Assembly (NCBI RefSeq): GCF_910584465.1
Contig: NZ_CAJUBK010000006.1
Coordinates: 1-64,000 of the forward strand
DNA: 64,000 nt
From: an uncultured Oscillibacter sp.
GTDB lineage: Bacteria; Bacillota; Clostridia; Oscillospirales; Oscillospiraceae
Direction of reading: 5' to 3'
Made by a program: the position numbers and the translations under genes. This document shows positions 57,178-64,000 of the stretch, piece by piece. Position 1 is the stretch's first letter. Every line of letters starts with the position of its first letter. The notes beneath the pieces were generated by a model. It had not been told where the DNA came from, ran no database searches, and saw nothing but the letters and a program-made list of their open reading frames with translations.

Positions 57178-57795
57178 ATGAACGAACTGCGCAGGATATC
57201 CTTGGCCTCCCTGGCCCTGTCGCTGGTCCTGCTGTGCGGCTGCGCCGGGGACCGCGGCGCAGCGCCGGCCGAGCCCGCTCTCGAGGTAGACGCGGCCGGA
57301 GAGCCCTCCGCCCCGGAGGGGGAGCCCGCGGAGGCGGAGCCTTCGGGAGAGGAGGAGCCCGCTCCCATCTTCATCACCTTCGAGGGCACCGACCTGGAGG
57401 GGAACACCGTCTCGCAGGACGTCTTCTCCCAGTCCAAGCTCACCATGGTCAACGTATGGGCCACCTTCTGCGGCCCCTGCCTCAACGAGATGCCGGGGCT
57501 CGGCGAGCTGGCGGCGGACTTTGACCGGTCGGAGTTCCAGATCATCGGCATCGTCAGCGATGTGCGGGAGGGCGAGGACCAGTCGCTCGTGGAGAGCCTG
57601 GTCCAGGAGACCGGGGCGGCGTATCCGCATCTGCTTGCCAACGACTCCATCGACCGGGCGATCTTGTCCAGCGTGAGTGGCGTCCCCACCACCTTCTTTT
57701 TTGACGGGGAGGGGATGTACCTGGGCGGCGTCGTCGGTTCCGCAGAAAGATCGGCTTGGGAGGAGATCGTACATGGGCTCCTGGAAGGATCGTAA
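57178..57795 (+). CDS. TlpA-like thioredoxin-fold lipoprotein
   Basis: A 205-residue extracytoplasmic thiol-disulphide protein. The signal peptide ends in lipobox LLCGC (about 18-22), then an acidic/Pro linker (about 25-65) and a TlpA/ResA domain with active site ATFCGPCLNEMP (Cys pair near 100-103) and the cis-Pro in VSGVPTTFFF. GGAGG precedes the ATG. The next two genes overlap or abut, forming a conserved clostridial trio (TlpA, CD1871A-type mini-protein, ferredoxin-like membrane protein) likely for electron transfer to extracytoplasmic thiols. Confidence 0.9.
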   Translation: MNELRRISLASLALSLVLLCGCAGDRGAAPAEPALEVDAAGEPSAPEGEPAEAEPSGEEEPAPIFITFEGTDLEGNTVSQDVFSQSKLTMVNVWATFCGPCLNEMPGLGELAADFDRSEFQIIGIVSDVREGEDQSLVESLVQETGAAYPHLLANDSIDRAILSSVSGVPTTFFFDGEGMYLGGVVGSAERSAWEEIVHGLLEGS

Positions 57796-57925
57796 GCCAT
57801 ACGCCTGGATGCTGGGCGTCGCGGCCGGGGCGGTCTTCCTCGGCATCGGGGCGGCGCAGGGCCAATTTTCCGTGGTCTGGAAAAAGGCCGTGACGATCTG
57901 CCTGGAGTGCATCGGGATCGGGTGA
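57773..57925 (+). CDS. CD1871A-type CXXC mini-protein
   Basis: A 50-residue membrane protein. It has a basic start (MGSWKDRKPY), one hydrophobic helix (AWMLGVAAGAVFLGIGA, about 11-27) and a conserved C-terminal CLECIGIG. It matches the small 'CD1871A family CXXC motif-containing protein' found between tlpA-like and 4Fe-4S genes in clostridia. It starts inside the end of the TlpA gene (23-base overlap), with GGAGGAG upstream. Probably a partner of the neighbouring membrane ferredoxin. Confidence 0.85.
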   Translation: MGSWKDRKPYAWMLGVAAGAVFLGIGAAQGQFSVVWKKAVTICLECIGIG

Positions 57926-57928
57926 GCT

Positions 57929-58780
57929 ATGATGAAAAAACTTCGGCTGGCCGTACAGCTGCTCTTCACCGCCGTGACGAACGGGTATATGTACGGTTTC
58001 CTGAACGGGAAGATCTACCGGGGCGGCCTGAAATACGCCTGTGTGCCGGGGCTGAACTGCTATTCCTGCCCCGGGGCCATCGCCGCATGTCCCATCGGGG
58101 CCCTGCAGGCCCTGCTGAACCAAAGGGGCTTCCAGATCCCCTTCGCCGCCCTGGGCGTCCTCTTCCTTTTCGGGAGCCTGCTCGGCCGCTTCGTCTGCGG
58201 CTGGCTGTGCCCCTTCGGCCTGGCGCAGGACCTGCTGCACAAGATCCCCGTCTTCAAAAAGGTGAAGCGCCTGCCCTGCCACCGTATCCTGAAATACGGG
58301 AAATACGCGGTGCTGATCCTCTTGGTGGGCGCCGGCTCCATGTTCCTGTTCGGGGGATACGTGAAAGTCCCGGCATTCTGCAAATACCTGTGCCCCTCCG
58401 GCACCTTGCTCGGCGCGCTCCCCCTGCTCGGCGCGAACGAAGCCCTGCGGGGCCAGGCCGGGGGCCTGTTCCTCTGGAAGCTGGGGATCTTGCTTGGCAT
58501 CGTGCTGCTCTCTTTGAAAGCCTACCGGCCCTTTTGCCAGTACCTGTGTCCCCTGGGAGCGGTCTACGGCTGGTTCAACCGGATCAGCCTCGTGCAGATC
58601 CATTGGGAGGAGGACTCGTGCATCTCCTGTATGGCCTGTGAGCGGGCATGTCCGCTGGCCCTCTCCCGGCAGGAGATCTCCCGCTCCGCGGAGTGCATCC
58701 GCTGCGGGGCCTGTGTGGACGCCTGTCCCCAGGGGTGCTTGCATGTCCGCGGCAAAAAGGCGGGGCCCGCAAAAGGCTGA
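57929..58780 (+). CDS. NapH-like polyferredoxin membrane protein
   Basis: A 283-residue membrane protein with five hydrophobic helices. It has Cys motifs on membrane loops (NCYSCPGAIAACPIGA, FVCGWLCPFG, FCKYLCPSG, FCQYLCPLG) and two C-terminal [4Fe-4S] ferredoxin motifs (CISCMACERACP and CIRCGACVDACP). This is the NapH/CcoG-like architecture that moves electrons across or along the membrane. It lies 3 bases after the CXXC mini-protein gene and probably delivers electrons to the TlpA protein. Overlapping Met codons at the start do not change the call. Confidence 0.9.
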   Translation: MMKKLRLAVQLLFTAVTNGYMYGFLNGKIYRGGLKYACVPGLNCYSCPGAIAACPIGALQALLNQRGFQIPFAALGVLFLFGSLLGRFVCGWLCPFGLAQDLLHKIPVFKKVKRLPCHRILKYGKYAVLILLVGAGSMFLFGGYVKVPAFCKYLCPSGTLLGALPLLGANEALRGQAGGLFLWKLGILLGIVLLSLKAYRPFCQYLCPLGAVYGWFNRISLVQIHWEEDSCISCMACERACPLALSRQEISRSAECIRCGACVDACPQGCLHVRGKKAGPAKG

Positions 58781-58813
58781 CCGGACGGCCCGCCGGCCGT
58801 CCCCGCGAACATC

Positions 58814-58850
58814 CGGAGGGCCGCTCCCTTAATAAGGGAGCGGCCCTCCG
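58814..58850. terminator. bidirectional terminator between convergent genes
   Basis: A perfect 17-bp stem, CGGAGGGCCGCTCCCTT with loop AAT, between the polyferredoxin gene and the end of the phosphoesterase gene. Confidence 0.8.
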
Positions 58851-58855
58851 CCCGC

Positions 58856-59461
58856 CTATCCGGGAGGGTCGTCCAGATCCAAGACATACCGCTCGTAGGC
58901 ATTGATGATCGTGGTCCCGTCCCGGTGCAGCACCCGCGGGATGTTGAACCCATAGTTGACATGTACATGCCCATGGACGAGGTACTGCGGATGGTACTTG
59001 TCCACCAGCTCCCGAAGGCTCGCGAAGCCTTGGTGCGCGAAGTCCTCGGCGTCGCCGTACCCCTCCATGGGCGAATGGGTGACCACGATGTCCACGCCCC
59101 CCGCCCGCCAAAGGCGCAGGCGCAGCCGGCGGATCCGCCAGGCCATCTGGGCCTCCGTATACTGGTGCGGCCCGCCGCTGTACAGGATGCTCCCCCCCAG
59201 CCCCAGGATGCGGAGCCCCCGCACGTTCACCAGCCGGTCCTCGATGCACTCGCAGCCCTCCGGCGGATGCAGGTCATAGGTCTTGTCGTGGTTGCCATGG
59301 ACGTAAAACAGGGGCTTCCCCGTCATGGTCACCAAAAAGCTCAGATACTTGGAGCTCAGGTCGCCGCAGGACAAGATGACATCGATGTCCTTCAGGCGGC
59401 CCGGCTGGTAGTAGTCCCAAAGATACTCGCACTCTTTGTCGGACAGCAGCAGGAGCTTCAC
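58856..59461 (-). CDS. calcineurin-like metallophosphoesterase
   Basis: A 201-residue phosphoesterase with ILSCGDLSSKYLSFL (motif II), YVHGNHDKTYD (motif III), VVTHSPMEGYGD (motif IV) and LVHGHVHVNYGF (motif V). The first motif reads LLSDKECEYLWDYY, so the usual Asp-x-His is Asp-Lys-Glu; metal site 1 may be altered. It overlaps the upstream ParB-BMP gene by 4 bases (ATGA) and should be translated with it. Substrate unknown. Confidence 0.88.
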   Translation of the reverse strand: MKLLLLSDKECEYLWDYYQPGRLKDIDVILSCGDLSSKYLSFLVTMTGKPLFYVHGNHDKTYDLHPPEGCECIEDRLVNVRGLRILGLGGSILYSGGPHQYTEAQMAWRIRRLRLRLWRAGGVDIVVTHSPMEGYGDAEDFAHQGFASLRELVDKYHPQYLVHGHVHVNYGFNIPRVLHRDGTTIINAYERYVLDLDDPPG

Positions 59462-61365
59462 AAGATCGGATCCTCCTTCTCCGGCGGGATGGCGTCCCGA
59501 TACACCCCCTGGAGCCGGACCAGGGGGCGGGCCATGGGCAGCAGCTCCTCATAGCGGGGGATGCTGCCCCGGACGCAGTCCAGGAGGCTGTCCATGTGCA
59601 GGATGTCCTCCGGCGTGGCGTCCGGGAAGGGCCGGATGCTCCCGTCGACGATGCCCCGGCGGAGGATATCCGCCAACCGCCGGATGCCGGCGGGGAGGTC
59701 CTCCCCCAGCAAAATGTCGGTGGCCCGGCTGTCCATGCCCCACCAGTAGTTCACCGCCTGGCCCTCCGGCGCGGCCAGGGCCTCCCAGCCGCCGTTGAAG
59801 ATGCCCCGGATCAGGTTCGTATAGACGCTGCCCCAGTGCCAGTACGGCGCGGCCAGGGAGTGGAACCGCCCGCCCTCCACCCGGCACAGGCCCCAGGGCT
59901 CCCGGATGCGGTCCGGGGTGGGGATGTCCCGGTTGGAGATCAGGCTCACGCCCTCCCGCGCCAGGGCTCCCATGGCGTCCTCCTCCACGCAGGACCAGCG
60001 GACGTGGATCTCCACGTCCGGCTCGGTGAGCTGGGCCCCCAGGGCGAAGGCGTTGATGCTGGCGGGGACGCCGAAGATGGGGCTGCTGGCGACATAGCCG
60101 ATGCGGCCGTCCCGGCTCAGGGCCCCGGCGATGGCCCCGGCGATATACTTGGCCTCGTAGATGCGGCCGTAATAGGTGCGGACCCCGGCGTAAGGCATGG
60201 AGACGGAGCAGTTCAGGATGCGGACCTCCGGATGCTTCGCCGCCGTCTTCCGGCACGCGCCGATCAGCGGCGGCGTGACGGCCAGGATCAGCTGCGCGCC
60301 GCCCTCGATGGCGGCCTCCATGGCCGCTTCCGCCTCCCGGCCCGGGTGGACGCCGTAAAAGGTCTGGGTGGTCACCCGGTCCTCCATGACGGTCTCCAGG
60401 TACTCCCGGCCCAGGTCGTGGGCCCGGGCCCAGTCGCTCTGCTCCGGCAGCTGGTCGCTGATGAAGGCCACGTTCAAATGGCTGGGCTGTTTCGGCTTGA
60501 AGATGCGGCCCAGGAGGCTGCTCTCCTTGGCCTCCGGCGCGTCCGTGCAGACGGAGATGGGCTCGGACAGGGCCTTCACATCCGCCCACACGGCCTTGAC
60601 GCTCTTCGCCAGCTCGGCGGAGGACATGGAGAACAGGCCGTCGAACCCATAGACCTTCAGCCACACCAGCATGGCGTCCGCCGTGGTGATGGGCAGGTCC
60701 CCGCCCCCCAGCTTCCGGAAGGGCTCCTGGAAGTAGGTATACCCGGCGACGAAGCGCCGCCGCTCGTCCTCGGTCCAGACATGGTCCGGCTCATAGCCCA
60801 GGGCCTTCTGGAGCTTATTGAAGCTGCCCACCCGGCTGAAGCGGGCCCGGTACAGCCCCGTCTTGGGGAAGGACTGCATGAAGTCGTAATAGGCCAGCAC
60901 CGCCGGGGCCTCCGACCAGGCGGGGATCACGCGGATGACATAGGCGGGGATGGTGGCCGCGTCGTAGCTCCGCAGGACGCTGACCCGCTTGTTGCCCTCC
61001 TGGACGTAGAAGCGGCCCAGGTATTCATAGCACCGGATGGGATCCCGGATGCCCTCGTCCCCCAGATGGGCCTCGCAGAGGGACATCCACTTCCCGGCGA
61101 ACTCCGTATCCGCGTCCAGCAGCGGCAGGAAGTCCGCCGAGAACGCCGACTGACGGCCCGCCGTCTTGGTGCCGGCGATCTGGTCGATGGGGATCTCCAT
61201 GACGCCCAGCTCCGTCTGCCCCGCCACCATGTAATCGCTGACGATCTCGTCCAGGACCTGGGGATAGGGGTAGTGCCCCTGGACCAGGGCCTCTTTATAG
61301 GCTTTCCGGCCCCGCTTCAACGCGCCCGCATACTGCGCCGCCGCTTCCTGATGGTTCTGGCTCAT
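59458..61365 (-). CDS. ParB-like domain fused to a BMP/PnrA solute-binding domain
   Basis: A 635-residue protein without signal peptide or lipobox. The N-terminal about 190 residues have a ParB/sulfiredoxin-like segment (ELGVMEIPIDQIAGTKTAGR, then IRDPIRCYEYLGRFYVQEGN and KRVSVLRSYDAATIPAYVIR). The C-terminal part (about 300-600) is a BMP-family periplasmic-binding-protein fold (LNVAFISDQLPEQSDWARAH, GAQLILAVTPPLIGACRKTA, GRIGYVASSPIFGVPASINA). BMP domains normally bind nucleosides outside the cell; here it must be cytoplasmic, suggesting a nucleoside or nucleotide sensor coupled to a ParB-type (possibly CTP-binding) domain. AGGAGG precedes the ATG at 61365. Confidence 0.85.
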   Translation of the reverse strand: MSQNHQEAAAQYAGALKRGRKAYKEALVQGHYPYPQVLDEIVSDYMVAGQTELGVMEIPIDQIAGTKTAGRQSAFSADFLPLLDADTEFAGKWMSLCEAHLGDEGIRDPIRCYEYLGRFYVQEGNKRVSVLRSYDAATIPAYVIRVIPAWSEAPAVLAYYDFMQSFPKTGLYRARFSRVGSFNKLQKALGYEPDHVWTEDERRRFVAGYTYFQEPFRKLGGGDLPITTADAMLVWLKVYGFDGLFSMSSAELAKSVKAVWADVKALSEPISVCTDAPEAKESSLLGRIFKPKQPSHLNVAFISDQLPEQSDWARAHDLGREYLETVMEDRVTTQTFYGVHPGREAEAAMEAAIEGGAQLILAVTPPLIGACRKTAAKHPEVRILNCSVSMPYAGVRTYYGRIYEAKYIAGAIAGALSRDGRIGYVASSPIFGVPASINAFALGAQLTEPDVEIHVRWSCVEEDAMGALAREGVSLISNRDIPTPDRIREPWGLCRVEGGRFHSLAAPYWHWGSVYTNLIRGIFNGGWEALAAPEGQAVNYWWGMDSRATDILLGEDLPAGIRRLADILRRGIVDGSIRPFPDATPEDILHMDSLLDCVRGSIPRYEELLPMARPLVRLQGVYRDAIPPEKEDPIL

Positions 61366-61698
61366 ATGGATATCCTCCTCCTGCGATGTCGCCGGCACGG
61401 CCCGAACGGACATTGGTCCCTTCCCCCCCGGCGGTCCGTTGGCCCGCCGGTGCGCGAAGCGCCGCAGCGGGCCCGGCGGGGGCCCGGCACGAAGGACCGC
61501 TCCTGCGCTCACGGCGCTTTGAGACCGCGCCGCGCGGCAAGGGGCGCTCCGGATCCTCCCCCGCTGTGCGGACGGCGCCGCCGGCGGCCCTCCGATCTTC
61601 GTCAGGGTATCATTGTACCCTGACATCCCCCGGATTACAATGGCATTTCCGCCAAAAGAACATGGACCGCGCCGGAGCGGACGGGCCGTTTCGCAAAA
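61366..61698. other. 333-bp GC-rich gap without a recognisable gene
   Basis: Upstream of the ParB-BMP gene. No coding region on either strand looks real. I see no clear sigma-A promoter; the stretch near 61600-61660 (GGGTATCATTGTACCC, an inverted repeat at about 61605-61620) may hold promoter or operator sequence for the ParB-BMP operon. Confidence 0.4.
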
Positions 61699-61727
61699 AG
61701 CGCCGGACGCGTCACGCGTCCGGCGCT
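61699..61727 (-). terminator. intrinsic terminator of ptsH-ptsI
   Basis: A perfect 13-bp stem, AGCGCCGGACGCG with a 3-base loop, followed on the minus strand by a T run, 27 bases after the ptsI stop. Confidence 0.85.
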
Positions 61728-61753
61728 CTGTACGGCAGATCCTGCCGCCTTTT

Positions 61754-63388
61754 TCACGCGTCCTGTTCCTTGCTCAGATCCAGGCTGCGGATGATCTTCC
61801 GCAGGGGCAGGACCGAGGCGGGAGAGACGCTCAGCTCATCCACGCCGTAACGGAGGAAGGTCTCCGTCAGCGTCTGGTCCGCGCCCAGCTCGCCGCAGAT
61901 GCCCACCCAGCAGCCATGGCGGTGGCCCGCCTCGATGGTGTGGCGGATCATGCGCAGGACCGCGGGATGGTGCGCGTCATAGAAGTTGTCCAGCTTGGGG
62001 TTCTGCCGGTCGATGGCCAGGGTGTACTGGGTCAGGTCGTTGGTGCCCAGGGAGAAGAACTCCACCTCCTCGGCCAGCTCGTCGGCCATCATGACGGCGG
62101 CGGGGGTCTCCACCATGATGCCGATCTCGACGTCCCCGAAGGCCACGCCCCGCTCCTGGAGCTCGGCCTTGCACTCCTCCAGGATCTCCTTGGCGTCCCG
62201 GACCTCCCGGACGGAGATGATCATGGGGAACATGATGGACACGGTCCCGAAGGCGCTGGCCCGGAGGATGGCCCGGAGCTGGGTCTTGAAGATCTCCTTC
62301 CGGGTCAGGCAGATGCGGATGGCCCGGTAGCCCAGGGCGGGGTTCTCCTCCTTGTCCAGCTCGAAGTAGTCCGCCTGCTTGTCCGCGCCGATATCCAGGG
62401 TCCGGATGATGACCTTCTTCCCGGCCATGGTCTCCACGACGCGCTTATACAGCATGAACTGCTGGTCCTCGCTGGGGTAGTCCTGGGAGTCCAGGTAGAT
62501 GAACTCGCTGCGGAACAGGCCGATGCCCTGGGCGTCGTTCTGGAGGACCAGCCCCACGTCCCCGGCGTTCCCGATGTTGGCATAGACCTTGATCTCCCTG
62601 CCGTCCAGAGTGACGTTGGGCTTCTTCTTCAGGCTCTGGAGCAGGGCCTGCTGCTTGAGGTCGCCGCTCCGCTTCTCCTCCATGGTGGCCAGGAGCTCCT
62701 GAGCGGGCTCGATGTAGACGCAGTGGTTATAACCGTCGATGATCGCCAGCTTGCCGTCCCAGTCGTCCTGGAAGTCCACGCCCACCAGGGCGGGGATGTT
62801 CATGGTGCGGGCCAGGATGGCGGTGTGGCTGTTGGAGGAGCCGTGCCGGGTGATGAAGCCCAGGAGCCGGCTCTTGTCCAGCTGCACGGTCTCACTGGGG
62901 GTCAGGTCGTCCGCCACGAGGATGGCGGGCTGGTCGGCCATCATGTCCTCGTCGTCCGCGCCCAGCAGGACGTTGACCACCCGGCGGGAGATGTCCTTCA
63001 CGTCGGCGGCGCGGGCCCGCATGTACTCATCCTCCATGGCGGCGAAGGCAGCGGAGAAGTTCTCGCCGGTGGTGGAGACGGCATACTCGGCGGTAGCGCC
63101 CTGGGTGTCCAGGATGCCCTTGACGGCGTCCAGGTAGTCGTCGTCGTCCAGCATCATCTGGTGGATCTCGAAGATGGCGGCGTTGTCCACGCCCACCTCG
63201 TCCAGGGCCTTGTCATAGAGGACGCCCAGCTGCTCCTGGGCCTTGATCCGGGCGGCGTCGAAGCGGGAGTACTCCTCCTCCGGGGTCAGGCTGGAGGTGA
63301 CGGAGGTCACCGTCTCCTTCTTTTTGTAGATGCGCAGGGGACCGATGGCGATGCCGTTCAGGATGGATCTACCGGTTGCGACTTGCAT
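61754..63388 (-). CDS. ptsI: PTS enzyme I
   Basis: Phosphoenolpyruvate-protein phosphotransferase, the first PTS phosphotransfer step; it passes phosphate to HPr. It has 544 residues: an N-terminal HPr-binding helical domain (about 35-145), the phospho-His in GSSNSHTAILARTMNIPALV (about 184-203), and a C-terminal PEP-binding barrel with GIGLFRSEFIYLD, IRTLDIGADKQADYF and the Cys in GICGELGADQTLTE. No break. It lies 21 bases after ptsH. Confidence 0.97.
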   Translation of the reverse strand: MQVATGRSILNGIAIGPLRIYKKKETVTSVTSSLTPEEEYSRFDAARIKAQEQLGVLYDKALDEVGVDNAAIFEIHQMMLDDDDYLDAVKGILDTQGATAEYAVSTTGENFSAAFAAMEDEYMRARAADVKDISRRVVNVLLGADDEDMMADQPAILVADDLTPSETVQLDKSRLLGFITRHGSSNSHTAILARTMNIPALVGVDFQDDWDGKLAIIDGYNHCVYIEPAQELLATMEEKRSGDLKQQALLQSLKKKPNVTLDGREIKVYANIGNAGDVGLVLQNDAQGIGLFRSEFIYLDSQDYPSEDQQFMLYKRVVETMAGKKVIIRTLDIGADKQADYFELDKEENPALGYRAIRICLTRKEIFKTQLRAILRASAFGTVSIMFPMIISVREVRDAKEILEECKAELQERGVAFGDVEIGIMVETPAAVMMADELAEEVEFFSLGTNDLTQYTLAIDRQNPKLDNFYDAHHPAVLRMIRHTIEAGHRHGCWVGICGELGADQTLTETFLRYGVDELSVSPASVLPLRKIIRSLDLSKEQDA

Positions 63389-63409
63389 AGCTGTACCCTC
63401 CCAGCGGCC

Positions 63410-63670
63410 TTACATGTTATCCTTGCAGAACTGCTCCACAGCGGCGGCACTGGCCTCCTCGTCGCCGCCCTCGATGGTGAAGGTGATGGTCTCGCCGGTC
63501 TTGACGCCCAGGCCCATGACGGCCATCAGCTTGGTGGCGGCGGCGGATCTGCCGTCGGCCTTGGTGATGGTGACCGTGCTGTCCAGCGCCTTGACGGCCT
63601 TGGCCAGCATGCCCGCGGGACGAGCGTGGATGCCAACAGGATCGGTGATGGTATAGTTGAACTGTTTCAT
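63410..63670 (-). CDS. ptsH: PTS phosphocarrier HPr, without a Ser46 equivalent
   Basis: An 86-residue HPr. The active His15 is in PVGIHARPAGMLAKAVKAL. The region corresponding to the HPr-kinase site (K-S46-I-M-G-V-M-S-L-G in Bacillus) reads ATKLMAVMGLGVKTG, placing Lys where Ser46 should be, with Thr just before it. If HPr kinase/CcpA control exists in this organism, this protein should not take part in the usual way. AGGAAG precedes the ATG; ptsI follows in the same operon. Confidence 0.95.
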   Translation of the reverse strand: MKQFNYTITDPVGIHARPAGMLAKAVKALDSTVTITKADGRSAAATKLMAVMGLGVKTGETITFTIEGGDEEASAAAVEQFCKDNM

Positions 63671-63730
63671 ATGGGACTACTTCCTTTCTGATCGTGGTGG
63701 TATCGCCGGAGCATCCGGCACCATGTTTAT

Positions 63731-63777
63731 AGGATATCACTTTTTCGGCACTATTGCAAATATTATTTAATCGATTA
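63731..63777 (-). promoter_or_regulatory. ptsH promoter with upstream palindrome
   Basis: Minus strand TTGCAA (63759-63754), 17 bases, TATCCT (63736-63731). A perfect 10-bp palindrome TAATCGATTA (63768-63777) lies 9 bases upstream of the -35 and could be a regulator site. Confidence 0.6.
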
Positions 63778-63824
63778 CCTAAATTTTTATAAAAAAAGCC
63801 CATCCCCTTTCGGGGAAGGCCCAG

Positions 63825-64000
63825 GCGGAGGGTGCCGGGGACCCCTCCCGGGCCTCCGGCACATGGCCTCCTCTCCCGTCAGCTCGGTCTCCCCGCTCTT
63901 TCGGCAGACCGAGGGCCCGCCCCCTTCCGGGAGCGGGCCCTCTCAGCCTGTCGAAAGCGTCTTTTCGACAGGCTGAACAAGTTTTCAGGGCTTTCCTGAA
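63825..64000 (+). repeat. three-module hairpin element, copy 6, cut by window end
   Basis: Module C subtype 2 (about 63831-63905: GTGCCGGGGACCC with GGGCCTCCGGCAC, then CTCCTCTCCCGTCAGCTC) is followed by a terminator-like hairpin (about 63910-63942, GAGGGCCCGC...GCGGGCCCTC), then a new module A (about 63943-63977, CTCAGCCTGTCGAAA stem) and the start of module B (AAGTTTTCAGGGC) running off the window. This suggests a head-to-tail array. Confidence 0.8.

Overview
The window looks like a chromosome segment of a GC-rich, anaerobic, endospore-forming Firmicute, most plausibly an Oscillospiraceae-type gut bacterium. This is inferred from four things: the base composition (about two thirds G+C by eye), an uninterrupted sigK with a pro-sequence, Gram-positive leaders (M-box and lysine riboswitches, an rpsF-ssb-rpsR operon), and clostridial families (CD1871A, DUF1540, RsiV/SigV, TSUP halves). 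No phage, conjugative module, IS transposase or CRISPR array is visible. Genes are dense, on both strands, with many 4-bp overlaps.

Layout. 1-7.6 kb: lipoprotein, nicotinamide-nucleotide repair enzyme, two small unknowns, then a minus-strand operon mltG - peptidase U32 - COG2509 flavoprotein. 7.6-12.6 kb: Cys/Gly-rich mini-protein, thymidylate kinase, WecG/TagA glycosyltransferase, EamA exporter, alkyladenine glycosylase, HAD hydrolase, pentapeptide-repeat protein. 12.8-19.6 kb: HtrA protease divergent from a secreted Cys/His protein built of five 36-residue repeats, DUF1540 protein, a two-gene TSUP transporter, HAD phosphatase, NTF2-like protein, and mgtE behind an M-box. 19.7-23.8 kb: large secreted protein, GH13 enzyme, Crp/Fnr regulator. 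23.9-31.3 kb: a molybdenum island (moaA, moaC, MOSC, MoeA-like, modABC, mog, convergent xdhC) probably controlled by the divergent Crp/Fnr protein. 31.3-38.2 kb: YfjL-like and TraX proteins, a lysine-riboswitch-controlled NhaC-family transporter, an aminotransferase, a Dabb protein, a hexapeptide acetyltransferase and a phosphodiesterase. 38.4-41.4 kb: feoA-feoA-feoB and a Cys-rich partner with three copies of one operator. 41.5-48.6 kb: broken GNAT gene, GIY-YIG protein, sigK, ldh, flavin-Rieske oxidoreductase, sigV-rsiV, TipAS-type MerR regulator, macrodomain protein. 48.8-55.3 kb: two glycosyltransferases, a DedA/TVP38 protein and a BceAB-type ABC transporter with a BceR-like operator but no two-component system. 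55.5-64 kb: rpsF-ssb-rpsR, tRNA-Gly, TlpA/CD1871A/ferredoxin-like redox trio, a ParB-BMP fusion with a phosphoesterase, and ptsI-ptsH.

The most unusual features are these. (1) A dispersed intergenic element made of three modules (two hairpins plus a hairpin with a conserved tail), present at least seven times. Three of its copies are bracketed by copy-specific direct repeats of a terminator-like hairpin. (2) A thrice-repeated 22-bp feo operator. (3) A Crp/Fnr palindrome placed exactly at -41.5 of the molybdenum operon and across the regulator's own -35. (4) A cytoplasmic solute-binding (BMP) domain fused to a ParB-like domain. (5) An HPr with no serine at the Ser46 position.
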